Positions 1 to 8,906 of a stretch of DNA of 64,000 nucleotides are shown here, piece after piece. Every line of letters begins with the position of its first letter. Position 1 is the stretch's first letter. The position numbers were made by a program, and so were the translations under genes. Source of the stretch: Mycolicibacterium holsaticum DSM 44478 = JCM 12374 (GTDB lineage: Bacteria; Actinomycetota; Actinomycetes; Mycobacteriales; Mycobacteriaceae); contig NZ_CP080998.1 in NCBI RefSeq assembly GCF_019645835.1, positions 930,001 to 994,000 of the forward strand, in the 5' to 3' direction. Below the pieces are notes generated by a model. That model made no database searches. It was given only the letters and a program-made list of their open reading frames with translations, and was not told the DNA's origin.

Positions 1-866
1 TGGGCCGCTCGTATGCGATGCTGCTGGCCGCTCGCGGCGCGAAAGTCGTCGTCAACGACCCCGGCGGCAACCTCACCGGCGGCGGGACCGATGCCGGTCC
101 CGCCGAGGACGTGGTGCGTGAAATCGTCGCTGCCGGTGGGCAAGCCGTGGCCAATACCGACTCGGTGGCCACCGCGGACGGCGGCAAGGCCATCGTCGAC
201 ACCGCGCTCGACCGGTACGGCCGCATCGACATCCTCATCCACAACGCCGGAAACGTCCGCCGCGCACCGCTGCGGGAGATGAGCTACGACGACTTCGACG
301 CCGTGCTCGACGTCCACCTGCGCGGTGCATTTCACGTGGTGCGGCCCGCGTTTCCCACCATGTGCGACGCCGGCTACGGGCGGATCGTGCTGACCTCTTC
401 GATCGGCGGGTTGTACGGCAACCATCAGGTGGCCAACTACGCGGCCGCCAAGGCCGGGGTGATCGGGCTGTCCAACGTCGCGGCGATGGAAGGTGCGGCC
501 GACGGCGTCGTCAGCAATGTGATCGTGCCCGCTGCTGTCACCCGGATGGCCGAAGGCATTGACACGTCGGCGTATCCACCGATGGGACCGGAGTTGGTGG
601 CCCCGACGGTGGGTTGGCTCGCCCACGAATCGTGTTCGGTCAACGGTGAAGTGTTCATCGCGTTGGCCGGCCGGGTGGCCAGGGCATTCGTCGCCGAAAC
701 CCCCGGCCTGTATCAGCCGGCATGGTCGATCGAAGACGTGGGCGAGCAGATCGCTGCCATCCGTGACCCCTCGGACCCGGTGATCTTTCCGGTAATACCC
801 GACGGACACGGCGACCACATCCGGTACAGCTTCGCGATGGCCAGCCGGGGAGCGCCTCATGGCTAG
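1..866 (+). CDS. Short-chain dehydrogenase/reductase, 5' truncated by window edge
   Basis: The frame is open from the first bases (residues read GRSYAMLLAARGAKVVVND), which is the middle of a Rossmann cofactor loop, so the start lies outside the window. The stretch VVVNDPGGN and later NAGN, S..Y..AKA (YAAAKAG) are the SDR landmarks. The NDPGG and GGQAVANTDSV features resemble the (3R)-hydroxyacyl-CoA dehydrogenase part of peroxisomal multifunctional enzyme type 2, which oxidises 3-hydroxyacyl-CoA in beta-oxidation. It ends by overlapping the CoA-transferase by 8 nt and leads a tightly packed catabolic operon, so a hydroxyacyl-CoA dehydrogenase role fits. The substrate is not evident. Confidence 0.9.
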   Translation, partial: GRSYAMLLAARGAKVVVNDPGGNLTGGGTDAGPAEDVVREIVAAGGQAVANTDSVATADGGKAIVDTALDRYGRIDILIHNAGNVRRAPLREMSYDDFDAVLDVHLRGAFHVVRPAFPTMCDAGYGRIVLTSSIGGLYGNHQVANYAAAKAGVIGLSNVAAMEGAADGVVSNVIVPAAVTRMAEGIDTSAYPPMGPELVAPTVGWLAHESCSVNGEVFIALAGRVARAFVAETPGLYQPAWSIEDVGEQIAAIRDPSDPVIFPVIPDGHGDHIRYSFAMASRGAPHG

Positions 867-2016
867 CGGTCCGCTCAACGGCATACGCGTCGTCGACCTC
901 ACCGCGATGGTGATGGGCCCCTACTGCACCCAGATCATGGCCGACATGGGCGCCGACGTGATCAAAATCGAACCGCCGCAAGGCGATAACACCCGCTACA
1001 TCTCCGTGGGCCCGGCGCCGGGGATGAGCGGTGTGTTCGTCAACGTCAACCGCGGCAAGCGCAGCGTCGTCATCGACCTGCGGACCGACGCCGGTAAGGC
1101 CGCGATGCGCACCCTCATCGAAGGGGCCGACGTGTTCATCCACTCCATGCGGTCCAAGGCGATCGCCAAGCTGGGCTTCAGCTATCAGGACGTCGCGGCG
1201 ATCAACCCGGCCATCGTCTACACCAACTGCTATGGATACGGCAGGCGCGGCCCGAAACGAGACCGGCCCGCCTACGACGACACCATCCAGGCGGAATGCG
1301 GAATCCCCTTTGTCCAACAGCAACTCACCGGCGAGGCCGACTTTGTCGGCACCATCATCGCCGACAAAGTGGCCGGACTGACCGCGGTCTACGCGACGAC
1401 GATGGCGCTGTTCCATCGCGAGCGCACCGGGGAGGGCCAGGAGGTCGAGGTCGCCATGTTCGAGACGATGGCGGCGTTCATGCTGGTCGAACATGCCAAC
1501 GGCGCCATGTTCGACCCTCCCCTCGGCCCTGCGGTGTATCCGCGCACGGTGGCGCCCAACCGCAGGCCCTACCGCACCAGCGACGGCTTCATCGCCGCGC
1601 TGATCTACAACGACAAGCACTGGAACGCGTTCGTCAACGCGGTCAAACCGGCCTGGGTCAACGAGTCTCACGCGACCCTGGAGATGCGCTCGCGCGACAT
1701 CGACTCCGTATACGGGCTGTTAGCCGAGACGATGAAGGAACGCACTACTGCCGAGTGGCTGGCCCTGTTCGATGAACTGGAGATCCCGGCCGCACCGCTG
1801 AACTCACCGGATGCGTTGTTCGACGATCCGCACCTGAGCGCGGCGGGGCTGTTCCAGACCGTCGACACACCGCACGGTCCGGTGCGCTTTCCCGGTGTGC
1901 CGACGTGGTTCTCGCGCACCCCGGGAGCCGTGACGGGTCCGGCGCCCGAACTCGGCGCCGACACCGAGGAGGTGCTCGCCGAACTCGGCGTGACAGGAGT
2001 CGACCGTGCACTTTGA
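859..2016 (+). CDS. CaiB/BaiF family III CoA-transferase
   Basis: A 385-residue protein with the family III CoA-transferase layout: N-terminal GPLNGIRVVDLTAMVMGPYC, then ADMGADVIKIEPPQGD (the conserved KIEPP turn), VNRGKRSVVIDL, and a C-terminal PDALFDDPHL segment. Members move CoA between acyl groups (formyl-, succinyl- or carnitine-CoA donors). The usual catalytic Asp region appears degenerate as read: PAYDDTIQAECGI. It overlaps both neighbours (8 nt upstream, 11 nt downstream) and probably activates the acid substrate of this operon to its CoA ester. Confidence 0.9.
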   Translation: MASGPLNGIRVVDLTAMVMGPYCTQIMADMGADVIKIEPPQGDNTRYISVGPAPGMSGVFVNVNRGKRSVVIDLRTDAGKAAMRTLIEGADVFIHSMRSKAIAKLGFSYQDVAAINPAIVYTNCYGYGRRGPKRDRPAYDDTIQAECGIPFVQQQLTGEADFVGTIIADKVAGLTAVYATTMALFHRERTGEGQEVEVAMFETMAAFMLVEHANGAMFDPPLGPAVYPRTVAPNRRPYRTSDGFIAALIYNDKHWNAFVNAVKPAWVNESHATLEMRSRDIDSVYGLLAETMKERTTAEWLALFDELEIPAAPLNSPDALFDDPHLSAAGLFQTVDTPHGPVRFPGVPTWFSRTPGAVTGPAPELGADTEEVLAELGVTGVDRAL

Positions 2017-3157
2017 CATGGGCGAGCAGGCGGCCGCGTTGCGCAACGAACTCCGCGCACTGGTGAACGATCATGTGCCCGAACGGTATTTAGGCGCGTT
2101 CACCGACGACCCCGAGGACCTGCAGATCGCGCAGCGGTTCTGCCGGCTGCTCGCCGAGCGCGAACTGCTGTGCCTGTCGTGGCCCAAGGAGTTCGCAGGC
2201 GGCGGGGCATCGGTATGGGAGCAGACCGTGGTGCGCGAGGAGATGTGGGCGCACCACGAACCTCGAGGCGCCCAGTACATGGGGGTCAACTGGGTCGGCC
2301 CGATCATCATGCGGCACGGCACCGAACAGCAGCAGCGCAGGCATCTGCCGCCCATCGCCCGCGGCGAGGTGATCTGGTGCCAGGGTTTCTCGGAACCAGA
2401 GGCGGGTTCCGATCTGGCGTCACTGCGCACCAGCGCCCGCCGCGTCGACGATGGCTGGCTGGTCAGCGGGCAGAAGATCTGGACGTCCTACGCCACGATG
2501 GCGCAGTGGTGCTTCCTTTTGGCGCGCACCTCCAAAGGGCAGAAGAAGCAGCAGGGCCTGACGATTTTCCTGGTGCCGATGGACGATCCGGCGATCCAGG
2601 TCAGACCGATCCGCACCATGTTGGGCCCGCATCACCTCAACGAGGTGTTCTTCGACGATCTGCGGGTCACCGAGGCCGACGTGCTCGGCACGGTGGATCA
2701 GGGGTGGTCGGTCGTGCAGGACGTGATGGCCTTCGAACGGGTCGGCATCGCCCGCTACGCACGGTGTGAACGGTTGCTGGCCGCCGCACCGGCCGTGCTC
2801 GGCGACCGCTGGGAGGACCTGCCCGCGGAGTTACGGGGCAGATGGGTCCGGATGCTCACGCACTGCCGTCGCGCCCGGCTGATGGCATATCGGGTGGTGT
2901 CCCTGCAGAGCACCGGACGCATCCAACCCGGCGACGCCGCGGCGTACCGGATCGCGGTGACCAAACTCGATCAGGACAGCGCCGAGGTGCTGATGGACAT
3001 CGCCGCCGAGGTGCCGCGCGACGCTGCGCAGGCGACGTGGTTCCTCGGCGAGGTCGACGACCACTGGCGCTACTCGCAGGCATCCACGGTATCGTCGGGA
3101 AGCATTGAGATGCAACGTATCCTGCTGTCCCGCGCGTTGTTGGCGGCGGCGAAATGA
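2006..3157 (+). CDS. Acyl-CoA dehydrogenase, large subunit type
   Basis: A 383-residue flavoprotein of the acyl-CoA dehydrogenase fold. Visible signatures are GFSEPEAGSDLASLRT (FAD/substrate loop), the VSGQKIWTSYA segment and a C-terminal SSGSIEMQRILLSRAL motif that contacts FAD. A GTG start (VHFDMGEQ) overlaps the preceding stop. It is followed by a shorter dehydrogenase with a stop-start overlap, as in the alpha2beta2 FadE pairs (ChsE type) that mycobacteria use for steroid and other bulky acyl-CoAs. It likely forms a heteromer with the product at 3154-4080. Confidence 0.9.
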   Translation: MHFDMGEQAAALRNELRALVNDHVPERYLGAFTDDPEDLQIAQRFCRLLAERELLCLSWPKEFAGGGASVWEQTVVREEMWAHHEPRGAQYMGVNWVGPIIMRHGTEQQQRRHLPPIARGEVIWCQGFSEPEAGSDLASLRTSARRVDDGWLVSGQKIWTSYATMAQWCFLLARTSKGQKKQQGLTIFLVPMDDPAIQVRPIRTMLGPHHLNEVFFDDLRVTEADVLGTVDQGWSVVQDVMAFERVGIARYARCERLLAAAPAVLGDRWEDLPAELRGRWVRMLTHCRRARLMAYRVVSLQSTGRIQPGDAAAYRIAVTKLDQDSAEVLMDIAAEVPRDAAQATWFLGEVDDHWRYSQASTVSSGSIEMQRILLSRALLAAAK

Positions 3158-4080
3158 ACGAGATGATTCTCGACCTGACCGACGACGCCCAGGAGTACGG
3201 GCGCCAGGCACTGCGCGCCTTCGAGGCCGCAGGCGGAGACCAGTTGGTGCAGCAGGCCGAAGCCAAACCGGAGCGCCGCGAACCACTCGTCGGCCCCGTG
3301 CTCGCCGAACTCGGCGCGTGGGACCTCGACCCGCGCGGTGACGGTGACGGGTTGGAGGCCGCCGCGGCGCTGTGCCGAAGCGCGGGCTACTGGGCGCTGC
3401 CCTACCCGGTCGCCGAGCGGCTGGCCAAACCGGCCGACCTGGACGTCGAGGGGTTGATCGTGGTCGCCGGGGCACGCCCGGCCGGCCCGGTGGCCGGCCT
3501 CCAAACAAGGTGGGCCGCCGTGATGTTGGACGGTACCCGCAGCACCGTGGGTGCCCAGCGCCCGTCGGGGCCCGGGTTCGTCGCCGAACTGGAGCTGTCC
3601 CGCGTCGATGACGACGGCGCGGGCGACGTCGCGCTCGCGTTGGTGCTGCCGTGCTGGACGCTGCTGGGCATGTTGGACCGGGTCATCGAGTTGACCATCG
3701 CCCACATCAGCCTGCGCAAGCAGTTCGGGCAGACGCTTTCGGCGTTTCAGGGGGTGCAGTTCCAGCTCACCGACGCCGAAGTCGAGCGCAGCGGGCTCGA
3801 CATCCTCGCCAAGTACGCGCTGTGGAGTATTCAGGAAAACCAGCCCACGGCACTCAACGATGCGCTGGCGCTGAGAATGTCGGCAATCGAAGCCGCGGAG
3901 GTGGTGTTCCGGGTGTGTCACCAGCTGCACGGCGCGGTCGGGTTCTGCGACGAGACCACGCTGTCGTGGCTGTCGCGCTACAGCCAGCCGCTGAGGCGGC
4001 TGCCGCTGGGCCTGTCGGCGACCCGCGACGCGCTGACCCGCAGCGCCGGCCGCGCCGGGTTGACAGGGTTGTTCGCGTGA
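3154..4080 (+). CDS. Acyl-CoA dehydrogenase, short subunit type
   Basis: At 308 residues this is shorter than a canonical acyl-CoA dehydrogenase (about 380). The C-terminal half is well conserved: LRKQFGQTLSAFQGVQF and CHQLHGAVGFCDETTLS, the latter being the QLHG..G...E motif of FAD binding. The N-terminal substrate domain is poorly conserved. The ATGA overlap with the upstream gene indicates translational coupling. The length and pairing suit the small subunit of a heteromeric FadE. Confidence 0.88.
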   Translation: MNEMILDLTDDAQEYGRQALRAFEAAGGDQLVQQAEAKPERREPLVGPVLAELGAWDLDPRGDGDGLEAAAALCRSAGYWALPYPVAERLAKPADLDVEGLIVVAGARPAGPVAGLQTRWAAVMLDGTRSTVGAQRPSGPGFVAELELSRVDDDGAGDVALALVLPCWTLLGMLDRVIELTIAHISLRKQFGQTLSAFQGVQFQLTDAEVERSGLDILAKYALWSIQENQPTALNDALALRMSAIEAAEVVFRVCHQLHGAVGFCDETTLSWLSRYSQPLRRLPLGLSATRDALTRSAGRAGLTGLFA

Positions 4081-4991
4081 AGGTCGTCGTGATCGGCACC
4101 GGCTTCGGTAAGCACGCCGCCGCCCCGGCGTATCAGAGCGTGGGCTTCGACGTCGAGGTGGTCAGCCCGCGGGACGCGAGCGCGGTGAAAACCGCGCTGG
4201 CGTCCGATGTCGACCTCGTCTCGGTGCACTCGCCGCCGTTTCTGCACCTCGAGCACGTGGGCGGTGCGATCGAGCACGGGCATGCGGTGTTGTGCGACAA
4301 GCCGTTCGGGCGCAACGCCGACGAGGCGATCACCATGCGCGACAAGGCCCAGCAGGCCGGCGTCGCCAACTTCTTGAACTTCGAGTTCCGGTTCAACGCG
4401 TCGTGGTCGATGCTCAAGAAGCTCAGCGACACCGGAGCCATCGGCACCCCCACCCATCTGAGCTGGACCTTCTTCGGCAGCGGGCTACGCGGTCGCACGC
4501 TCGGCTGGATCAACGACCGCGAACTCGGCGGCGGCTGGATCGGCGCCTACGGCTCACACCTGATCGACTTCACCCGCTGGCTGTTCGACAGCGACATCGT
4601 CGACTGCGGCGGCGTCACCCGCACCGACATCCCCGGCGCCACAGCCGAAGACGGATACTCGGCCTGGTTCCGGCTGGCCAACGGCGCCACCGCCACCCAC
4701 GACACCGGGTTCGCCGCCGCCGTCGCGTCGACACCGCGCGTCACGCTGATGGGCAGCGCGGGGACGATCGAGTTGACCGCGGACACCACGCTGGTGCTCC
4801 GACGCCCCGATCAGGAACCAGACGTCACCGAGTTCGACCCGCCGCCGCGGCGCACCCCGCCGCCCGCGCTGACCACCTACTTCGCCGAGGTCGCCGACGC
4901 ACTGCGAACCGGTGCCTCGATCGCCCCGTCGTTCGACGACGGCGTCGCCGCCGCCCGCACCATGGACCTGCTCAAGGCCGGCACCGCATGA
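4077..4991 (+). CDS. Gfo/Idh/MocA family NAD(P)-dependent oxidoreductase
   Basis: A GTG start overlapping the preceding stop gives a 304-residue protein beginning VKVVVIGTGFGKHAAAP, a Rossmann GxGxxG motif. The signature VLCDKPFGRNADEA is the conserved CEKP-type motif of the family, whose lysine is catalytic. GGWIGAYGSHLIDFTRWL is the typical G..DxGxHxxD-like second motif. It is coupled by 4-nt overlaps between two acyl-CoA dehydrogenase pairs, an unusual place for a sugar-type dehydrogenase. It may reduce or oxidise a hydroxyl on the operon's substrate. No specific function can be assigned. Confidence 0.88.
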   Translation: MKVVVIGTGFGKHAAAPAYQSVGFDVEVVSPRDASAVKTALASDVDLVSVHSPPFLHLEHVGGAIEHGHAVLCDKPFGRNADEAITMRDKAQQAGVANFLNFEFRFNASWSMLKKLSDTGAIGTPTHLSWTFFGSGLRGRTLGWINDRELGGGWIGAYGSHLIDFTRWLFDSDIVDCGGVTRTDIPGATAEDGYSAWFRLANGATATHDTGFAAAVASTPRVTLMGSAGTIELTADTTLVLRRPDQEPDVTEFDPPPRRTPPPALTTYFAEVADALRTGASIAPSFDDGVAAARTMDLLKAGTA

Positions 4992-6208
4992 CCGCCGAAC
5001 CGGAGATCTCGCCGGACACCCCGGCACAAGCCGAGTTTCGGCGCCGCGTGCGGCAGTGGTGTGTCGAACACATTCCGTCCGACTGGCGCGAGAAGCAGAC
5101 CGGCGCCACCGCCGAACAGTTCGTCACCTTCCAGAAGACCTGGTTCGCCGAACTGCACAGCGCGGGTTTCGCCGTACCGCACTGGCCGCGCGAATGGGGC
5201 GGCGGCCTGCGGACGGGAGGAGCAGAACGGAAGATGTCGGTCGCCGAGCAAGTGGTGCTCTACCAGGAACTGGCCCGCCACGACGCGCCCCGGCTCGTGC
5301 TGGCGTTCGTCGGGATCCACCACGCCGCCTCGACGCTGCTCGCGGCCGGCACCGACGAACAGCGACGCAGACATCTGCCCGCCATCCTCGACGGCGAGAT
5401 CTGGGTGCAGGGTTTCTCCGAACCCGAGGCCGGGTCGGATCTGGCCGGCCTGCGCACCACGGCACGCAAAACCGCCGACAGCTACGTGGTCAACGGCCAG
5501 AAGCTGTGGGCCAGCGGCGGTATGCACGCCGACTGGTGCCTGCTGTTGGCCCGCACCGATCCCGATGCGCCCAAACGCAAGGGCATCTCGTACTTCCTGC
5601 TGGACATGACCACACCCGGGGTCGAGGTGCGCCCGATCCGCAATGCGATCGGCGACTCACACTTCTGCGAGATCTTCCTCAACGACGTGGCGATCCCGGC
5701 AGCCAACCTCGTCGGGCCCGAGAACGCCGGCTGGCAAGTCGCGCAGGCCACGTTGGGGGCCGAGCGGGGTATGACCATGCTCGAACTCGCCGAGCGGCTC
5801 GGCAACGCCGGCTTCCGCTGGCTGGTGCGGTCCTGCCCCGTCGAGGATCCGATCGTCGCTGACCGCCTGGCGCAGTTCGAGACCGAGATCACCGGGCTAC
5901 GAGCGCTATGCCGAAAGCTGGTGGAAAACAACGAGAGCGGCCAACCCGGACCCGCCGACGCGTCGATCGTCAAGCTCTACTACAGCGAGCTGTTGCAGCG
6001 GATGACCGACTTCGGCGCCGAGGTCGGCGGCCTGGCTGCCCACACCGAGCTGGCCAAGCCGATGTCCAGCGGCTGGGAGTCAGGTTCGTGGGTGCTGGAC
6101 TTCATCGGCTCCTGGGAGTGGACCATCCCCGGCGGGTCCAGCGAAATCCAGCGCACCATCATCGGCGAACGCGGCCTGGGCCTGCCGCGGGAACCGAGCA
6201 ACGCATGA
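4988..6208 (+). CDS. Acyl-CoA dehydrogenase, large subunit type (second pair)
   Basis: The start is ATG at the ATGA overlap with the upstream stop, giving 406 residues (MTAEPEISPDTP). Motifs: VQGFSEPEAGSDLAGLRT, VVNGQKLWASGGMHADW, and C-terminal PGGSSEIQRTIIGERGLGLP, the FAD-binding IQR..I.ER. Similarity to the protein at 2006-3157 is evident, so this is a second large subunit, paired with the following short dehydrogenase. It probably desaturates a different acyl-CoA intermediate of the same pathway. Confidence 0.92.
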   Translation: MTAEPEISPDTPAQAEFRRRVRQWCVEHIPSDWREKQTGATAEQFVTFQKTWFAELHSAGFAVPHWPREWGGGLRTGGAERKMSVAEQVVLYQELARHDAPRLVLAFVGIHHAASTLLAAGTDEQRRRHLPAILDGEIWVQGFSEPEAGSDLAGLRTTARKTADSYVVNGQKLWASGGMHADWCLLLARTDPDAPKRKGISYFLLDMTTPGVEVRPIRNAIGDSHFCEIFLNDVAIPAANLVGPENAGWQVAQATLGAERGMTMLELAERLGNAGFRWLVRSCPVEDPIVADRLAQFETEITGLRALCRKLVENNESGQPGPADASIVKLYYSELLQRMTDFGAEVGGLAAHTELAKPMSSGWESGSWVLDFIGSWEWTIPGGSSEIQRTIIGERGLGLPREPSNA

Positions 6209-7161
6209 ACACCGAGTTCTCCGAGTTCCACGACGAATTGCGCTCGGTGGCAGCCGGTCTGCTCGGCAAGGACCGCATGGTCGGCTGGCCCTCCCTCGTG
6301 GAAGCCGGCTGGGCCGGGCTGGAGGTACCCGAGGAATTCGGCGGCGCCGGAGCGACGTTCGACGAGGTGGCGATCGTCTGTGAGGAGATCGGCCGCGCCG
6401 CTAGCGCCACCAGCTATCTGGGCAGCGCGGTGCTGGCCGTCGGCACGCTGAACGCCCTGCAGCCCAGCGACGCCCGCGACGACCTGCTGCGCGACGTCGT
6501 CTCCGGCGCCGCCCGCGTTGCCGTCGCACTCGAACCATATGACTTCGTGCCCGACGCCGAGGACGCCGACCGGGTGCTCGTCGTCACCGCCAGCGGTGCC
6601 GCCGAACCGGCCGTCACGGTCACCGCGCAACCCGTACTCGACGAAACCCGCCGTCTGGCAACGGTATCCGTACCTGACTGCGCCGGTGAGGTGCTGGGCT
6701 TCGCCGGGGATCCCGCCGCCGCGATAGCGCGGCTGCGTGACCGGGCCGCCGTCGCCGTGGCCTGCGACAGCCTGGGGCTCAGCGAAGCCATGCTCACCGC
6801 GACCGTCGAATACGCCAAGGTGCGCCACCAGTTCGGCAGGCCGATCGGCTCCTTCCAGGCCGTCAAACACGCCTGCGCCGACATGCTCGTTGCCATCGCG
6901 GTGTCCCGCCAACTCGTCAGCGCCGCGGTCGCGGCGATCACCCGAAACGATCCGCGCGCCGACGTCGCCGCCGCGATGGCCAAATCCCACGCGTGCGGCG
7001 CGGCCGTCGACATCGTCGGCAAGGCCATGCAGTTGCACGGCGGCATCGGCTACACGTGGGAGAGCGGCATCCACGTCTATCTCAAACGCGCCGCGCTCAA
7101 CCGTTCACTGTTCGGCTCGCCGAGCACACACCGTCAACGACTCGCACAACGCTATCGCTAA
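6205..7161 (+). CDS. Acyl-CoA dehydrogenase, short subunit type (second pair)
   Basis: Starts with ATG at an ATGA overlap and encodes 318 residues (MNTEFSEFHDEL). It has the N-terminal LEVPEEFGGAGATFDEVAIVCEE block, the mid motif RHQFGRPIGSFQAVKH and the C-terminal QLHGGIGYTWE. The central domain is reduced relative to full-length family members. Organisation (large then small, overlapping) repeats that of the first pair, so a heteromeric enzyme is expected. Confidence 0.9.
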   Translation: MNTEFSEFHDELRSVAAGLLGKDRMVGWPSLVEAGWAGLEVPEEFGGAGATFDEVAIVCEEIGRAASATSYLGSAVLAVGTLNALQPSDARDDLLRDVVSGAARVAVALEPYDFVPDAEDADRVLVVTASGAAEPAVTVTAQPVLDETRRLATVSVPDCAGEVLGFAGDPAAAIARLRDRAAVAVACDSLGLSEAMLTATVEYAKVRHQFGRPIGSFQAVKHACADMLVAIAVSRQLVSAAVAAITRNDPRADVAAAMAKSHACGAAVDIVGKAMQLHGGIGYTWESGIHVYLKRAALNRSLFGSPSTHRQRLAQRYR

Positions 7162-7179
7162 CGACATCAAGGAGTTTCC

Positions 7180-8892
7180 ATGGGCATACCGGTATACAAG
7201 CGCATCCTCGACCTCTTCGAGGCCGAGGGGATCAACACGCTGTTCGGCATCCCCGACCCGAACTTCGTGCACATGTTCGCCGAAGCCGACGCCCGCGGAT
7301 GGTCGGTCGTCGCACCCCACCACGAGCTCAGCGCGGGGTTCATGGCCGAGGCGGCTTCGCGGATGACCGGCAGGCCGGGGTTGTGCATCGGGACCCTCGG
7401 GCCGGGCATGGCGAACATCGCGGGGGCAATCCAGTGCGCACTTGTCGAGAACTCCCCGGTGATCTTCCTCGGCGGCCAGCGCGCCCGCATCACCGAGCGG
7501 CGCGTGCGGCGCGGCCGCATCCAATTCGTGCAGCAGGAACCACTTTTCGAGGCTTCGGTCAAATACAGCAGCTCGATCGAGTACGCCGACCAGACCGACG
7601 AGATCATCCGTGAGGCCATCCGCCGCTCGATGTCGGGCACGCCCGGACCCAGCTACGTCGAGTTCCCGTCGCACGTGATCCTCGAAGAGCTCGACGTCGC
7701 AGAACCCCTGCCGCCCAACCGGTATCGCCTCGTCAACCAGCGGGCGGGAGCCCCTGAGGTCGCCGAGGCCGTGAAGCTGATCCGCGAGGCCAAGAGCCCG
7801 ATCCTGCTCGTCGGCCACGGGGTGCACACCTCCCGCACGCAGCAGGAGGTCAAAGAGCTGGCCGAGCTGATGGCGTGCCCGGTCATCCAGACCTCCGGCG
7901 GCACGTCGTACATCCCCGGACTTCAGGACCGGACCTTCCCGTACCTGTTCTCCCCGGCCGCCAACGAGGCGGTCGAGGAATCCGACCTGTGCGTCGCGCT
8001 GGGTACCGAACTCGGCGAGCCCATGCACTATGGCAGGACCCAGCACTGGGCCGGAAACGACGACAACCGCAAATGGGTGTACGTCGAGCAGGATCCAGCG
8101 GCCATCGGCGTCAACCGCCCGTTCGATGTGCCGCTGGTCGGCGATCTGCGCGGTATCGTGCCGCAACTCGTCGAGGCGCTCCGCGACACCCCGCGCGAAC
8201 CGTCGGCCAACCTCGACAAGTTGGTCAAGGCCGACGCCGAGGAGCTCACCCAACTCGCCGAAAACGCGCCGTCGGGCCGCTCGCCGATTCATCCGGCGCG
8301 GTTCGTCGTCGAAGCCACCAAGGCATTCAACGAACTCGAGGACGGCATCATGGTGCGCGACGGCGGTGCGACCGTGATCTTCCAGTGGACCTACTCGCAG
8401 GCCAAGCCGCGCGACGTGATCTGGAACCAGAACTTCGGACATCTGGGCACAGGACTGCCGTACGCGGTCGGCGCGTCGGTGGCCGAGGGCCGCACCCGCC
8501 CGGTGATGTTGCTGACAAGCGACTCGTCATTCCTGTTCCACATCGCCGAACTCGAAACGGCCGCCCGCGAGGGGGTGCCGCTGGTGTGTGTGATCGGCGT
8601 GGACCATCAGTGGGGCCTGGAGGTCGGCGTCTACAAGCGCACGTTCGAGCAGCCGTCCCCGCAGCCCGGTGTGCACTGGAGCAAGGACGTCCGGATGGAC
8701 AAGATCGCCGAGGGCTTCGGCTGCCACGGCGAATACGTCGAGAAGGACGATGAGATCGGGCCGGCCATCGCCCGCGCCTATGCCAGCGGCAAGGTGGGGG
8801 TGGTGCACGTGAGCATCGACCCGAAGGCCAACTCCGAGGAGATGCCCAAGTACGACCGATTCCGGACCTGGTATGCAGAAGGCACACAGTAG
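7180..8892 (+). CDS. Thiamine-diphosphate-dependent enzyme (acetolactate synthase / 2-hydroxyacyl-CoA lyase superfamily)
   Basis: 570 residues. An AAGGAG ribosome-binding site at 7169-7174 precedes the ATG. The N-terminal pyrimidine-binding domain has the catalytic glutamate in HHELSAG (Glu49) and IGTLGPGMANIAGAIQCA; the central domain follows, and the C-terminal diphosphate-binding domain holds TSDSSFLFH. The usual GDG..N magnesium motif is altered: Ser447-Asp448-Ser449 replaces GDG and Asp475 sits where Asn is normal. Family members cleave or form C-C bonds next to a carbonyl. With an aldehyde dehydrogenase directly downstream, a lyase or decarboxylase releasing an aldehyde is plausible, but acetolactate synthase-like naming alone would be misleading. 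Confidence 0.85.
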   Translation: MGIPVYKRILDLFEAEGINTLFGIPDPNFVHMFAEADARGWSVVAPHHELSAGFMAEAASRMTGRPGLCIGTLGPGMANIAGAIQCALVENSPVIFLGGQRARITERRVRRGRIQFVQQEPLFEASVKYSSSIEYADQTDEIIREAIRRSMSGTPGPSYVEFPSHVILEELDVAEPLPPNRYRLVNQRAGAPEVAEAVKLIREAKSPILLVGHGVHTSRTQQEVKELAELMACPVIQTSGGTSYIPGLQDRTFPYLFSPAANEAVEESDLCVALGTELGEPMHYGRTQHWAGNDDNRKWVYVEQDPAAIGVNRPFDVPLVGDLRGIVPQLVEALRDTPREPSANLDKLVKADAEELTQLAENAPSGRSPIHPARFVVEATKAFNELEDGIMVRDGGATVIFQWTYSQAKPRDVIWNQNFGHLGTGLPYAVGASVAEGRTRPVMLLTSDSSFLFHIAELETAAREGVPLVCVIGVDHQWGLEVGVYKRTFEQPSPQPGVHWSKDVRMDKIAEGFGCHGEYVEKDDEIGPAIARAYASGKVGVVHVSIDPKANSEEMPKYDRFRTWYAEGTQ

Positions 8893-8906
8893 AGAAAGAT
8901 GGAGCC

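Noticed and set aside
655..1671. Long antisense open frame opposite the CoA-transferase
   Set aside because: Its translation is an Arg/His/Val-rich high-GC shadow with no domain; the sense strand encodes a recognisable CaiB protein.
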